DNA of 64,000 nt from Marinobacter sp. MDS2 (GCF_030718085.1 NZ_JAVAJF010000001.1:248001-312000); one strand, 5' to 3'; positions 8,379 through 19,912 are shown, counted from the stretch's first letter. Numbers and translations: made by a program. Notes: generated by a model from the sequence alone, not told the origin.

Positions 8379-9557
8379 TTATTTGGTCAGCTGTTTCATG
8401 GCCGATTCAAGACCTTCAATGGTTAGCGGGAACATGTGATCGTTTACCAACTGCCGGGTAATGCCCAACGATCCACCGGTGCCCCAATAACTCTCCGGTA
8501 ACGGATTCAGCCACACCACTTTGTGGAAATGGTCGGTCACACGCTGCATCCACGTTGCGCCGGCTTCTTCGTTCCAGTGCTCGATAGAACCGCCGGGGTG
8601 CGTGACTTCATAGGGCGCCATGGTGGCATCGCCTACGAAAATCACTTTATAGTCCGGCGTGTATTTGTGGAGAATATCCCAGGTGCTGGTGGTTTCGTTC
8701 ATGCGACGAATATTGTTCTTCCACACACTTTCGTAAATAAAGTTGTGAAAGTAAAAATACTCCATGTGTTTGAACTCAAGTCTGGCCGCCGAGAACAATT
8801 CTTCACACACCCGGATGTGCGGGTCCATAGAACCGCCTACATCAAAGAAGATCAGCACCTTCACGGCGTTATGCCGCTCCGGCACCATTTTAAGATCCAG
8901 GTAGCCGGCGTTTCGGGCTGTTGAGCGAATAGTGTCATCAAGATCCAGCTGATCGGCCGCGCCCTGGCGAGCAAACTTGCGCAACCTGCGCAGGGCCACC
9001 TTGATATTGCGAAGCCCCAGGGTGATGCTGTCGTCCAGATCCTTGTAGTCCCGTTTCTCCCAGACTTTCACTGCCCTGCCGTGCCGGCCATTTTTCTGAC
9101 CAATACGAAAGCCCTCGGGGTTATAGCCATTGGCGCCAAAAGGCGATGTGCCCCCGGTACCAACCCACTTGTTGCCACCCGCATGGCGTTCTTTCTGCTC
9201 TTCCATGCGTTTCTTGAAGGTTTCGATCAGCTCTTCGAGGCCACCAAGGGACTCGATCTTGGCCTTTTCTTCTTCGCTCAGGTGCTTTTCGAACTCGGCC
9301 CGCAACCACTCGTCCGGAATCAGCGCCTCCAACAAATCGTCGAGGTTTTCGATACCGTCAAAATAGGCTTTGAAGGCCCGATCAAACTTGTCGAAATGCC
9401 GCTCATCCTTAACCAGACAGACACGGGCGAGATAGTAGAACTCTTCCATATCGGCAAACGCCAGACGCTGCTGGATTGCTTCCAGCAAGTCCAGAAATTC
9501 CCGCAGACTGGCCGGTACTTTGGCTCGGCGGATTTCGAGAAAAAAATCAATCAACAT
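8379..9557 (-). CDS. VWA domain protein of the CoxE-like family
   Basis: 392 residues, cytoplasmic, no signal peptide. The N-terminal half is helical and acidic. The C-terminal half is a von Willebrand A fold with LIFFDVGGSMDPH near residue 240: the metal site is DxGxS instead of the usual DxSxS. A Gly- and Trp-containing linker (about 125-170) precedes it. It follows the MoxR ATPase gene after 22 bases. Known: CoxE/MoxR pairs act as chaperone-like modules that insert metals or remodel proteins. The target here is not evident. Expected to be cotranscribed with 9580-10422. Confidence 0.88.
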   Translation of the reverse strand: MLIDFFLEIRRAKVPASLREFLDLLEAIQQRLAFADMEEFYYLARVCLVKDERHFDKFDRAFKAYFDGIENLDDLLEALIPDEWLRAEFEKHLSEEEKAKIESLGGLEELIETFKKRMEEQKERHAGGNKWVGTGGTSPFGANGYNPEGFRIGQKNGRHGRAVKVWEKRDYKDLDDSITLGLRNIKVALRRLRKFARQGAADQLDLDDTIRSTARNAGYLDLKMVPERHNAVKVLIFFDVGGSMDPHIRVCEELFSAARLEFKHMEYFYFHNFIYESVWKNNIRRMNETTSTWDILHKYTPDYKVIFVGDATMAPYEVTHPGGSIEHWNEEAGATWMQRVTDHFHKVVWLNPLPESYWGTGGSLGITRQLVNDHMFPLTIEGLESAMKQLTK

Positions 9558-9579
9558 AAAACGATGCTCTTGCCAGCAA

Positions 9580-10422
9580 TCAGTTGCGGCGACGCGCCAT
9601 AAACGCCAGCCTCTGCAGCAGGTGTACGTCTTGCTCGTTCTTCACCAGCGCACCGTATAGCGGTGGCAACGCAGAACTGTTGTCTTTTTCCAGCAGTGCT
9701 TTGGCGGACAGCTCATCGGCCATCAGCAGCTTCAGCCAGTCGATCAGTTCAGACGTGGACGGCTTTTTCTTCAGACCCGGCACTTTCCGAACGTCGAAAA
9801 AGACTTCCAACGCATCGCGCACGACTTGCTGCTGCAGCCCAGGAAAATGCACATCCACGATGTCCTTCATGGTGTCATGATCCGGGAAACTGATGTAGTG
9901 GAAGAAACAACGGCGCAAGAACGCATCAGGCAGCTCTTTTTCGTTGTTACTGGTGATTACGATGATCGGGCGCTTCTTGGCCTTAACGAATTCCTGGGTT
10001 TCGTATACAAAGAACTCCATGCGGTCGAGTTCTAGCAACAGGTCGTTCGGGAACTCAATGTCGGCCTTGTCGATTTCATCGATCAGCAGAATCACTTGCT
10101 CGTCAGACTCGAAGGCTTCCCACAACTTACCTTTAACGATGTAGTTGCGAATGTCTTTTACCTTCTCGTCGCCGAGCTGGGAATCACGCAGACGAGATAC
10201 TGCATCGTACTCGTACAGACCCTGCTGGGCTTTGGTGGTCGATTTGATGTGCCAGGGAATGAGCTTCATTCCCAGAGAGGCCGCCATTTCTTCCGCCAAC
10301 AAGGTTTTGCCGGTGCCGGGCTCGCCTTTGATCAGCAACGGGCGCTGGAGCGAAATGGCTGCGTTAACGGCCATTTGCAGGTCATCGGTGGCTACGTATT
10401 TTTCGGTACCGGTAAACTTCAT
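9580..10422 (-). CDS. MoxR family AAA+ ATPase
   Basis: 280 residues. Walker A GEPGTGKT at 33-40, Walker B VILLIDEID near 112-120, sensor IVITSNNEKELPDAFLRRC near 153-171, and an arginine-finger region after it. This is the MoxR (AAA_5-like) layout at normal length. Known: MoxR ATPases work with VWA-domain partners, and two such genes flank this one (8379-9557 and 10453-12321). The start ATG is preceded by a weak Shine-Dalgarno. Role inferred: ATP-driven remodelling or activation of an unknown client together with the CoxE-like partner. Confidence 0.93.
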   Translation of the reverse strand: MKFTGTEKYVATDDLQMAVNAAISLQRPLLIKGEPGTGKTLLAEEMAASLGMKLIPWHIKSTTKAQQGLYEYDAVSRLRDSQLGDEKVKDIRNYIVKGKLWEAFESDEQVILLIDEIDKADIEFPNDLLLELDRMEFFVYETQEFVKAKKRPIIVITSNNEKELPDAFLRRCFFHYISFPDHDTMKDIVDVHFPGLQQQVVRDALEVFFDVRKVPGLKKKPSTSELIDWLKLLMADELSAKALLEKDNSSALPPLYGALVKNEQDVHLLQRLAFMARRRN

Positions 10423-10452
10423 GTGTCTAATTCCTGTTAGTTACTTTAAAAC

Positions 10453-12321
<1,869 letters not shown>

Positions 12322-12359
12322 GGTCGCCCACCAGTTATTATTCGGATAGTTGCTTGGGA

Positions 12360-12704
12360 TTATTTACGTACGAGACGGTATCGGACAAGATCGAGAATCC
12401 ACACCAACAACATCACTGCTGCCGCCAAACCGAAATTAAACAGCGCAACACCCGCGGCATCGATGTCGCCAAGAACCAGTTCGTAGCCTGCGTACAACCA
12501 TGCGGGAATCCACCAACCTGCAAGATCAGGCGATTCAACCGGCGTGAGCACTAACACGGTCAGGGCCGCCAGCAAAAGCGTGCGAAAACCATAAAATGGC
12601 AAAAACCGAAACAAAACCTTCATCATGTAGAACAACACGATGAACGCAACGGCGTACGCGCCCCAGAAGATGGCGTAAGCCAAAGAAGCATCTGCATCAA
12701 TCAT
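12360..12704 (-). CDS. small inner-membrane protein of unknown function
   Basis: I start at the ATG at 12704, which overlaps the stop of ycgN (TAATG); the frame stays open 11 codons further upstream inside ycgN. 114 residues with about three membrane helices (near 7-30, 34-52 and 78-105). A charged end (DLVRYRLVRK) is probably cytoplasmic. No recognised domain. It lies between ycgN and the VWA gene, 38 bases before the latter. Confidence 0.7.
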   Translation of the reverse strand: MIDADASLAYAIFWGAYAVAFIVLFYMMKVLFRFLPFYGFRTLLLAALTVLVLTPVESPDLAGWWIPAWLYAGYELVLGDIDAAGVALFNFGLAAAVMLLVWILDLVRYRLVRK

Positions 12705-13150
12705 TAGATAACCCAGTGAATAATATGTTCTTCCCATTCCTCTTCGGGCACATCGCCTTCCGAGGTTACTCTACCCTGAATGGATAATCCTGCTTTGCGC
12801 ACCGAATCGGGATCGCCTGACCGTAGCGGGTGCCAATCCGCAAGGGGCCGCCCTTCGGCGAGGGTCCGATAAGCGCAGGTATGAGGCAGCCAGGCATAAT
12901 CAGCGATGGTATCCGGCGTCAGCACGGTGCACTCGGGAACCACATCCGACCTTTGAGAATAGACCGTGCACTGGCCGTTTTCGATGTTCATACACCGACA
13001 CACCAGATCCGTGTGATACACATCCCCGGTGTCTTCATCTTCAAGCTTCTGGAGGCAGCACTGGCCACAGCCATCGCACAAAGATTCCCACTCAGCCGGA
13101 GTCATTTCATCCAGGCGCTTTCGCTGCCAGAACGGAATCTGCGCGCTCAT
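12704..13150 (-). CDS. ycgN: YcgN family cysteine cluster protein
   Basis: 148 residues, the usual length of the YcgN/UPF0260 family. A cysteine cluster (CDGCGQCC near residues 25-32, then VCRCMN, QCTVY, PECTVL) is characteristic and suggests metal binding. The C-terminal part has YAWLPHTCAYR and PLADWHPL, also family signatures. Biochemical function is not established. It overlaps ycgL by 4 bases at its start and the membrane-protein gene by 1 base at its stop; the ycgL-ycgN pair downstream of rnd is a common gammaproteobacterial arrangement. Confidence 0.93.
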   Translation of the reverse strand: MSAQIPFWQRKRLDEMTPAEWESLCDGCGQCCLQKLEDEDTGDVYHTDLVCRCMNIENGQCTVYSQRSDVVPECTVLTPDTIADYAWLPHTCAYRTLAEGRPLADWHPLRSGDPDSVRKAGLSIQGRVTSEGDVPEEEWEEHIIHWVI

Positions 13151-13440
13151 TTTTTATGCTGCTCTACCTTGCGCTTGAAATCGACAATGTAGGTATCCTG
13201 CTCTTCCGGCATCTGCAGGAAAAACCCCTTCTCGTGCAAAGCCTCCAGCACCTCTTTGCCCGTTGTTCTGGCCAACTGTTTTTCCGGTGTCAGAAGCAAA
13301 TCCATAGCATGAGCGGGTTGGCCGAAAATCGAACGGAGCGCTTCCGGAAGCTCCTGCCAATCCTGACCTCTGCGGACGTAAATGTAAGTGTCCGTTTTTT
13401 TGGTGCTGCGATACACCGATACAAATTCACGGCTGGTCAT
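13147..13440 (-). CDS. ycgL: YcgL domain protein
   Basis: 97 residues matching the YcgL domain: VYRSTKKTDTYIYVRRGQDW near the start, then LPEALRSIFGQP and LEALHEKGFFLQMP. The family is small, soluble and of unknown function. The ATG overlaps the end of rnd by 4 bases and its stop overlaps ycgN by 4, so rnd-ycgL-ycgN is one transcription unit. Confidence 0.93.
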   Translation of the reverse strand: MTSREFVSVYRSTKKTDTYIYVRRGQDWQELPEALRSIFGQPAHAMDLLLTPEKQLARTTGKEVLEALHEKGFFLQMPEEQDTYIVDFKRKVEQHKK

Positions 13441-14588
13441 TGTTTCACAAGCTCCTCAATTTCGCTGACGACAGGGCCTAACAGTGTCGCTCTCCAGCCC
13501 TCAAAAAAATCTTGGCCGTGCAAGGTCTGGTCTTGAATTACTTTTTCAGTTCTCTTTCGGGGAGCAAGAATTTCTATTGGAATATCATGCTCTTCTGCAA
13601 CTTTCTTGAAGCACTTTTTTACTTGCTTATAAAGTGCTTGCTGATCTCGTGTGAGCGGCCGTTGAATGCTCGCGAAGCCCGAGAGGTCGGCGTCTTTGCC
13701 TGCACGCACAAGCGCCAGCAGGTGCTCGCCGTAACGCTTGACGATTCCGCCGGGCAGCCCCTGGATATCGTTCAGCTCACCCAGCGATTGGGGGCACCGC
13801 TCGGCGATCGCAATCAACAAAGCATCACTCAAAACCCGATTCCTCGGGCGATCTACCTTGTGGCACTCTTGTTCACGCCACGCGGCCAAACGTTGAAGCA
13901 CGGACTGTTGGGCGAGTGTTAACGTCCAACCCCCGCGAAGTTTCAGATAATGCCGGTCAACGTCCTCCGGCGCAGCGGCTTCGTCTGCAAACCGGCGCGA
14001 CTCTTCGGCCAAGGCATGTTCGAGGTTGCGTTCCCGCAGCTTGGAAGTCACCCAATTGGCGAGAGGTTCCAGATATCGAATATCGTCTACGGCGTAGCGC
14101 TCTTGCTCTGACGACAAAGGCCGTGACAGCCAGTCCGATCGAGTGACTGACTTATCCAGCGTTTCACCGAACAAAGACTCGACCAACCGGGCATAGCCGA
14201 CAGAGAAGCCCGCCCCGGCTAACGCAGCGCCAATTTGCAGATCCTGAAGGCCTGCGGGTGCAACTTGGAGCCAGTGCCGGAACAGCTCGAGATCTTCACT
14301 CATCGCATAAAGCAATTTCGGGCGCTCGCTATCAGCCAGCATCTGGCGGAAAACCGCTGACGCCTCAGCTACATGCGGTTCAACCAGCCAGAAATCACCT
14401 GCCCCACCGAGCTGAACCAAGCCCGGTATCGGGTGGAACGTTGAAACCCGCTCAAATTCGGTATCGAGCGCGACCGGGCAGCCGGCGGGAAGACTGGTCA
14501 GCCACTGGTCAAGCTGCTCCGGGGTTTCCAGCCAGCGAATGGTTTCCGGCGCTGGCGGAACCGGTATGGCCGTATGGCTTTGACTCAT
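13437..14588 (-). CDS. rnd: ribonuclease D
   Basis: 383 residues, normal for RNase D. The N-terminal DEDD exonuclease domain shows motif I as ALDTEFERVSTFHPIPGLVQL (first Asp and Glu), motif II around LLYAMSEDLELF and motif III as YAVDDIRYL. Two HRDC regions follow (about 215-300 and 300-375). It trims the 3' ends of tRNA precursors and other structured RNAs. First gene of the rnd-ycgL-ycgN unit, 14 bases after recR. Confidence 0.95.
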   Translation of the reverse strand: MSQSHTAIPVPPAPETIRWLETPEQLDQWLTSLPAGCPVALDTEFERVSTFHPIPGLVQLGGAGDFWLVEPHVAEASAVFRQMLADSERPKLLYAMSEDLELFRHWLQVAPAGLQDLQIGAALAGAGFSVGYARLVESLFGETLDKSVTRSDWLSRPLSSEQERYAVDDIRYLEPLANWVTSKLRERNLEHALAEESRRFADEAAAPEDVDRHYLKLRGGWTLTLAQQSVLQRLAAWREQECHKVDRPRNRVLSDALLIAIAERCPQSLGELNDIQGLPGGIVKRYGEHLLALVRAGKDADLSGFASIQRPLTRDQQALYKQVKKCFKKVAEEHDIPIEILAPRKRTEKVIQDQTLHGQDFFEGWRATLLGPVVSEIEELVKQ

Positions 14589-14602
14589 AAATTAACCTGA
14601 AA

Positions 14603-15205
14603 TTATTCAGAAAGGGGTTTACGGCCCCGGAAGGCGTGCGTGAGGGTAAAGCCATCGACATAACCCAATTCTCCGCCCACCGGAATGCCGTGCGCGAGAC
14701 GGGTGATCAATATGTCCTGGCCATCCAGCCGATCAGCAATGTAATGAGCGGTTGCTTCGCCTTCGACGGTTGGATTGGTCGCCAAAATCAGCTCCGTCAC
14801 ACCCTCTTCGCGAATCCGCCGCAACAGGCGCTCGATACCGATTTCCTCGGGGCCAACGCCATCAATGGGCGATAGATGGCCCATGAGCACAAAATAGCTG
14901 CCGCGATAGTCACCCGCCTGTTCGATCGCCAGCAAGTCGGATGGGCTTTCGACCACGCACAGCGTTCCTGTACGGCGCTCGGGTTTGGCGCAAAGCTGGC
15001 AGATCTCGGTATCCGAAAAATTTTGGCAACTATCGCAACGACGAACGTTATCCATTGCCTGATTCAAAGCACCGGCTAAACGGACGCCACCTGAACGGCC
15101 ACGCTCGAGCAAATGAAAAGCCATACGCTGCGCGGTCTTCTGGCCCACTCCGGGTAAACACCGAAGGGACTCGACCAATTCATCAACCATCGGGCTGAAT
15201 GCCAT
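14603..15205 (-). CDS. recR: recombination protein RecR
   Basis: 200 residues, full length. A helix-hairpin-helix region ([20 protein letters not shown]) is followed by the C4 zinc finger ([16 protein letters not shown] at about 57-72), a TOPRIM domain ([16 protein letters not shown]) and the C-terminal [18 protein letters not shown] segment. It loads RecA at gaps together with RecO (and RecF). The order dnaX-ybaB-recR is one of the best conserved in bacteria. Confidence 0.97.
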   Translation of the reverse strand: MAFSPMVDELVESLRCLPGVGQKTAQRMAFHLLERGRSGGVRLAGALNQAMDNVRRCDSCQNFSDTEICQLCAKPERRTGTLCVVESPSDLLAIEQAGDYRGSYFVLMGHLSPIDGVGPEEIGIERLLRRIREEGVTELILATNPTVEGEATAHYIADRLDGQDILITRLAHGIPVGGELGYVDGFTLTHAFRGRKPLSE

Positions 15206-15240
15206 GCATACTCCTCAAACAACAACTGAGCCGCGATTGT

Positions 15241-15564
15241 TTAGAACGGCATCTTGAACCCAGGTGGCATACCCATACCCGACATCAGACCGGACATTTT
15301 ATCTTTCTGGTTTGCTTCAACCCGGCGCACTGCGTCGTTGACCGCCGCTGCCAAGAGATCTTCCAGAATTTCCTTGTCTTCAGACAACAACGAAGGGTCG
15401 ATATCAACTTTACGCACATCGTGACGTCCATTCATGGTCACTTTGACCATACCGGCACCAGACTCGCCCGTTACTTCTGCTTTTGCGGCTTCTTCCTGGG
15501 CCTTCTGCATCTGCTCTTGCATCTGCTGGGCTTTTTTCATCAGATCGCCCATATTGTTCATCAT
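15241..15564 (-). CDS. ybaB: YbaB/EbfC family nucleoid-associated protein
   Basis: 107 residues. A Gln/Met-rich N-terminal helix ([19 protein letters not shown]) is followed by the conserved [16 protein letters not shown] core and a C-terminal [14 protein letters not shown] tail. It is a dimeric DNA-binding protein found with dnaX and recR in most bacteria; here it lies 4 bases after dnaX and 35 before recR. Confidence 0.96.
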   Translation of the reverse strand: MMNNMGDLMKKAQQMQEQMQKAQEEAAKAEVTGESGAGMVKVTMNGRHDVRKVDIDPSLLSEDKEILEDLLAAAVNDAVRRVEANQKDKMSGLMSGMGMPPGFKMPF

Positions 15565-15568
15565 GCGA

Positions 15569-17458
15569 TTATCTCCTACCTGTCTCTATGGGGCGGATAC
15601 TCTCTTCGACAACCCGCCCTTCAAACCGTTCAACAATGTTCTGTACCAGTGGGTCTTTACGAATCGACTCCACGGCCGCTTTCAAACGCGCCACCCGCTG
15701 GCGTTCTTCAAAGGCAGCAGGGGTATGAAGCCCCGGCTCACCCTCTTTCACCTTTAACTGTGTGGCGTCGCCAAAGCGCGATCTCAAGGCCGCAAGAATT
15801 TTTTCTTCGTGCCGCTCGTTCAAAAGCCGGGCGTGCCCTTCTTCCAGCGTTAATACAACCGTCTCACCCTCCCGCTTCATGGCACTGTAGCTAGCGAGAT
15901 TCCCGGGCATACCGGTGATTTCCAATGACCGATAGTCACGTTCCCAAACAAAGCCGTCTTCACTGACCGGCGCGGCCAATTCAACTTCCGTTGACACATT
16001 GGCCGGCTCTGGCTCAGGCGGCTGCACAGGTTCAAGCTGGGCCACTTCGGGCATGGGCTTTGACTCGCCGGCCGCTGCAACGGGCGCTTCGCCAACCGCA
16101 ACAGGTATCGGGTCCTGAGGTGCTGATACGAGCGCCGGCTCATTCGGATCAGGATCCCACGGCGGCGCATCATCGATCACCGGAGGCGGCGCCTGTTCGG
16201 TAATCGGCTCAGGAAGAGGAGCCGTCTCCGGCTTCTCCGCCGGAACCGGCTGTGTTTCGGATTGCTCGGATTGCACGGGTTCGGCTTGTGCTCGGGCAGG
16301 CTCCGGTTCGGGCTCGGCTCGCCCTGCACTTTCGTTACCGCTCGACGACACTGCCGGCGGTGCTTTACGATCTGCACCCGGGCGGAAGGCCAGCATGCGC
16401 AAGAGGGTCATTTCAAACCCCATCCGGGCATCCGGCGTAATGGCAAGATCTTTCCGCCCCATCAACGCTGTCTGGTAAAACAGCTGGGCATCTTCGGCAC
16501 TGAGTTTGCGCGCCAACGCCTGGGCCTGAGCCGCATCACCCATCGCGTTATCGGCACTGCCCGGCACTACCTGTTCCATGGTGACCCGGTGGAACAAGGA
16601 CAACAGGTCCGCCAGAATAACATCGTAATCCGGGGCAAAGTCCGAGATCCGGTTGATCTCCGCCAGCAACCCGGGGCCATCCCGCTCAACCAACGCATCA
16701 ACAATCCGTTCAATATCCTGCTGATCAATGGTACCCAGCATCGTGCTGACATCGCTGGCGGCCAGCTTCTGGTTACCAAACGCAATGGCCTGATCGGTCA
16801 GGCTCAACGCGTCTCGCATACTGCCATCCGCGGCACGCGCCAATAACCACAATGCCGGATCTTCGAAGGGAATTTGCTCTTCCGCCAACACCTTCTGCAA
16901 ATGCCCCACAATGTGCTCGGGTGTCATGCGCTTAAGATTGAACTGCAAGCAACGAGACAGCACGGTGACGGGCAGCTTCTGGGGATCGGTCGTCGCCAAC
17001 AGGAACTTCACGTGCTCTGGGGGCTCTTCCAATGTTTTCAGGAAGGCGTTGAACGACTGGTTCGTGAGCATGTGCACCTCGTCGATGAGATACACCTTGT
17101 AACGCCCGCGCGTTGGTGAATACTGAACGTTATCTGTCAGTTCGCGCATGTCGTCCACCCCGGTACGGGACGCTGCGTCGATCTCGATCAGATCAACAAA
17201 CCGCCCATCCAGGATCTCTTTACAACTGCCACACTCGCCGCACGGGTTGGCCGTAATGCCCGTCTCGCAATTCAGGCAACGAGCCAGCAAACGGCCAATG
17301 GTGGTTTTACCAACACCTCGGGTGCCGGTAAACAGATAGGCATGATGGAGCCGCTGGTGCTCCAACGCGTGTACAAGTGCCTGAAGCACATGCTCTTGCC
17401 CCACCATATCCTCGAAGGTACGGGGGCGCCATTTTCGGGCTAAAACCTGGTAGCTCAT
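15569..17458 (-). CDS. dnaX: DNA polymerase III subunits tau/gamma
   Basis: 629 residues. Walker A GTRGVGKT at about 45-52, a zinc module ([17 protein letters not shown] near 64-82), Walker [10 protein letters not shown] near 124, and sensor [19 protein letters not shown] long Pro/Glu/Ala-rich linker (about 370-500) precedes the tau-specific C-terminus. It is the clamp-loader ATPase that bridges polymerase cores and helicase. I saw no clear A-rich slippery site with a following hairpin near the linker that would make a short gamma form. Followed immediately by ybaB and recR. Confidence 0.97.
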   Translation of the reverse strand: MSYQVLARKWRPRTFEDMVGQEHVLQALVHALEHQRLHHAYLFTGTRGVGKTTIGRLLARCLNCETGITANPCGECGSCKEILDGRFVDLIEIDAASRTGVDDMRELTDNVQYSPTRGRYKVYLIDEVHMLTNQSFNAFLKTLEEPPEHVKFLLATTDPQKLPVTVLSRCLQFNLKRMTPEHIVGHLQKVLAEEQIPFEDPALWLLARAADGSMRDALSLTDQAIAFGNQKLAASDVSTMLGTIDQQDIERIVDALVERDGPGLLAEINRISDFAPDYDVILADLLSLFHRVTMEQVVPGSADNAMGDAAQAQALARKLSAEDAQLFYQTALMGRKDLAITPDARMGFEMTLLRMLAFRPGADRKAPPAVSSSGNESAGRAEPEPEPARAQAEPVQSEQSETQPVPAEKPETAPLPEPITEQAPPPVIDDAPPWDPDPNEPALVSAPQDPIPVAVGEAPVAAAGESKPMPEVAQLEPVQPPEPEPANVSTEVELAAPVSEDGFVWERDYRSLEITGMPGNLASYSAMKREGETVVLTLEEGHARLLNERHEEKILAALRSRFGDATQLKVKEGEPGLHTPAAFEERQRVARLKAAVESIRKDPLVQNIVERFEGRVVEESIRPIETGRR

Positions 17459-17529
17459 GATCCGCCAACTGCTCTGAAATCAGGGCTTAACAATACCATG
17501 GACCCGGTGCCAGAAGAAGGACGATTGGG

Positions 17530-18567
17530 CTAGCCAGCGGTTTCGGCCATCTTGTCCAGAGCACGAACACGGCGCAACTCATGCCCTTTAAACATCGATT
17601 CTCTTAATGTCCGAAGTGCGTCACTTCGGTCCCCTGGTGCTAAGCCTTCACTCTGCATCACTGCCTGCTTACGCCGCTGGTAGTCCGAAAGCCGCCTTTG
17701 CCATTGCTGGCGCTCTCTATCCACCTCTTCCAGCCTGGCCGTTGCTTCAGCCCCGTACTGCTGTAACCGCAAGGCTCGCACCTCGGCTTCACTCGCACCC
17801 GATTGGCGCATTCCCTGCACCCGCTGAACCGTTTCCACCACGGCTTTCGAGGTTTCTTTCGACTTTCGAACGTGCTCAGGGAGATTTTGGTCGATCTGAG
17901 CCAGTGCGCGGCGCTTTTCGGCCTCACTTAAACTGTCATCTGACATCACACTTTGGCGGTCCAGCGCCAAGCGCAAGCGGCGCTCTTCGGCGCCGTAAAA
18001 GCCTTCCGCCACATCGGGCCCCAAATACGTTCTGCGCATGCGATACACCGTATCAAACGCGGCAAAAATATCCGCAGAATCAGTGGCTGCCTGAAGCTCC
18101 ATCTGCCCGGAAGCGTCACGATAGGCAAGATATTGGTCGAGAATATCGAGCACCTCTGCCTGCACCGCGCCCGGCACTCCGTTTGCGGCCATCACGGCGC
18201 GCATACGAAGCTTCATGGCGGGCTCATACTCGCGCCCCGGCGCCAAGCCAATAAAAAAATCCAGAAAACGACGGAGTTGCCGATCAAGCACCAGATTGCC
18301 GTTCATATCGACACGAACCGCACCATCGATCTGAATGTCAGCGACACGCTCATCTCTTGGTAAGGCGGGAAGCTCTTGTGCTTGGTCGGGAGAATTTTGA
18401 ACCGATGCGGCGCTTTCGGGATGATTAGCAATGAACGCGTTCTGATTAACAGAAACCGTACGCACCGCTTTTCCTAACTCCCCATCGGCAAGCCAAAAAA
18501 ACAATCCGGCACACGAAACGGTGAACAGCAATACACCAAAACAAACAGCGATGTAACGCTTACTCAT
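17530..18567 (-). CDS. lipase-specific foldase (lipase chaperone)
   Basis: 345 residues. An N-terminal membrane anchor (about 5-28, AVCFGVLLFTVSCAGLFFWL) precedes a variable Ala/Pro segment and a long helical domain. The foldase signature is present as LRRFLDFFIGLAPGRE near residue 105, close to the family RxxFDYxLSxxGE. The protein sits in the inner membrane with the helices in the periplasm and folds the lipase encoded just upstream (18617-19561) before type II secretion. The two genes are 49 bases apart with a strong hairpin between them (18582-18600). Names in use are lif, lipB and limA. Confidence 0.93.
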   Translation of the reverse strand: MSKRYIAVCFGVLLFTVSCAGLFFWLADGELGKAVRTVSVNQNAFIANHPESAASVQNSPDQAQELPALPRDERVADIQIDGAVRVDMNGNLVLDRQLRRFLDFFIGLAPGREYEPAMKLRMRAVMAANGVPGAVQAEVLDILDQYLAYRDASGQMELQAATDSADIFAAFDTVYRMRRTYLGPDVAEGFYGAEERRLRLALDRQSVMSDDSLSEAEKRRALAQIDQNLPEHVRKSKETSKAVVETVQRVQGMRQSGASEAEVRALRLQQYGAEATARLEEVDRERQQWQRRLSDYQRRKQAVMQSEGLAPGDRSDALRTLRESMFKGHELRRVRALDKMAETAG

Positions 18568-18581
18568 GAACCACCTCTAGG

Positions 18582-18600
18582 GCGGGCCAGAGTGGCCCGC
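18582..18600 (-). promoter_or_regulatory. hairpin between lipase and foldase genes
   Basis: GCGGGCCA-GAG-TGGCCCGC, an 8-bp perfect stem with a 3-base loop, ending 14 bases before the foldase ATG. No T-run follows, so it is not a standard terminator. It could lower foldase expression relative to lipase or stabilise the lipase mRNA 3' end. Confidence 0.5.
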
Positions 18601-18616
18601 ACATAATAACCCCCAA

Positions 18617-19561
18617 TCAGAGCCCCAAATTCTTGAGGCGATTGGCCTGCTGTCGATACAACTGCACCGGATCTGCGGCATTGCGCCCAACCAACCCGAA
18701 CAACTGGTTCACTTGATCAAGATGGTTATGGGCGTAATCAACCCCGAGCACCCTGCCCACTTTCATGCTGCAGGCAGGCACCAGGCCATCGGTTGGCTCG
18801 TCAAACGCCGGCTTCAGCGTCAAAAGCAGTGCGTCGCTGGCATCCAAAACGTTGGTCCAGACTTTGTTGCCACCCCAAGAGTAGTAGCGCACCCCATCAA
18901 CAACTTCTGCACCGTCGTTACCGCAGTAGGTTGACGGCAGGCCGGCCGGGAATTGGGCGTTAAAAGCGAGCGAGCCATCGGTACTGAGGGATGCAATCGC
19001 CGCCCCGGTATCCTGCGGCAGCCCACCACCACCTGAGAAGGTATCGATCAACCCGAAGAAAAAGTTTCCGAGGCCGTCCAGCGCGCCATTATTGGCCAAA
19101 TCTGCCACCGGTGTGCCCCAATTAACACCGCCAACACTGGACACAGAGGCGACAAGGTCTGGCCGAACACCGGCAACGTAGCGGATTGTCGGACCACCGT
19201 GACTGTGGCCAATCAGATGCACCTTCTCTGCCCCCGTCACCGCCATATACTCTTCAATCTGCGCCAGCAACTGCTCGCCGCGCACTTCCGACGAATTCGC
19301 GGCAGACACCTGAGGCACAAAGACTTCAGCGCCACTTTCCGTCAGCGCTTCTGGAATACCGTTAAAGTATTCAACAAAACCAAGCAACTTATTGAAGCCA
19401 GACAACCCGTGTACCAAGACGATCGGATGCTCTGTTTGGGTGTAGGTATCAGCACTTTTGCCGAACAACCAATCAAACCATCCTGCAGAAGCAGATTGAG
19501 AAGACAAACCAATAGCGAGGGCACCGGCCAGAACGGCCAGCTTTCGATTTGAACGTTTCAT
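18617..19561 (-). CDS. lipA: secreted triacylglycerol lipase, family I
   Basis: 314 residues with a signal peptide cleaved after SQSASA (residue 26). The catalytic serine is Ser120 in GHSHGG; the oxyanion segment is VLVHGLSGF near 48-56; Asp258 (PTDGLV) and His280 (NHLDQVN) are the likely other triad members. Cys213 and Cys264 can form the disulfide typical of Pseudomonas-type lipases. Length and dependence on the adjacent foldase place it in subfamily I.1/I.2. It is secreted through the Sec pathway and then type II secretion. The gene starts with its own ribosome site and is transcribed ahead of the foldase. Confidence 0.95.
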   Translation of the reverse strand: MKRSNRKLAVLAGALAIGLSSQSASAGWFDWLFGKSADTYTQTEHPIVLVHGLSGFNKLLGFVEYFNGIPEALTESGAEVFVPQVSAANSSEVRGEQLLAQIEEYMAVTGAEKVHLIGHSHGGPTIRYVAGVRPDLVASVSSVGGVNWGTPVADLANNGALDGLGNFFFGLIDTFSGGGGLPQDTGAAIASLSTDGSLAFNAQFPAGLPSTYCGNDGAEVVDGVRYYSWGGNKVWTNVLDASDALLLTLKPAFDEPTDGLVPACSMKVGRVLGVDYAHNHLDQVNQLFGLVGRNAADPVQLYRQQANRLKNLGL

Positions 19562-19727
19562 TTCATCACCTGTTTTATTGTTTTAGTTCAGAATGCAACA
19601 TATCGAGCAACGCCAACATAACGTACAAACGCGCTTCAATTAGCGAACATCGTCACAACAACGAACAGGCAAGGAGGTCTTAAGAGGCCAAAAGCTTGAT
19701 GACAGCAGGAACAACAGGAAGGAAGTT

Positions 19728-19840
19728 GGGGGTGACCCCACCAGCAATTCTCCGGCACACAATTCCACCGCTTCGGCTGCTCCCTTCCGGGCCTGACCGG
19801 GTTCACGGTTTCATGTTGCGGAGGCACCAATGGGGCCACC
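19728..19840 (-). ncRNA. ffs: signal recognition particle RNA (4.5S RNA)
   Basis: Read on the minus strand, the centre contains GGTCAGGCCCGGAAGGGAGC followed by AGCCG, which is the conserved domain IV (GGTCAGG, GGAA tetraloop, AGCAGCC) of bacterial small SRP RNA. The ends pair as GGTGGCCCCA with TGGGGTCACC, giving about 113 nt, like E. coli 4.5S RNA. Ends are estimated from the terminal helix. The RNA binds Ffh and targets membrane proteins. It lies close to dnaX, as in Pseudomonas relatives. Confidence 0.95.
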
Positions 19841-19879
19841 ATAACGGCGTTTCAGAATATTTCCCTGAAAGCGGCGCGA

Positions 19880-19908
19880 ATAGTATCAGAGAGTTACAGG
19901 GACTACAA
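19880..19908 (-). promoter_or_regulatory. sigma-70 type promoter of the SRP RNA gene
   Basis: On the minus strand, TTGTAG (19903-19908), a 17-base spacer and TACTAT (19880-19885), followed by a GC-rich discriminator. It would give a leader of about 35 nt before the mature RNA, consistent with the processed 5' leader of 4.5S RNA in E. coli. Confidence 0.6.
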
Positions 19909-19912
19909 CGCC

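Noticed and set aside
15199..15894. 231-codon plus-strand frame
   Set aside because: Antisense to ybaB and the 3' end of dnaX, both unmistakable.
15700..16600. Programmed frameshift in dnaX for a gamma subunit
   Set aside because: The only A-run of six on the coding strand lies near the C-terminus, far from the linker where the E. coli site is, and I see no following hairpin.
16262..16846. 194-codon plus-strand frame
   Set aside because: Antisense to the dnaX linker and central region; a composition effect of GC-rich coding sequence.
17607..18254. 215-codon plus-strand frame
   Set aside because: Antisense to the lipase foldase gene; low-complexity Pro/Arg/Ala product.
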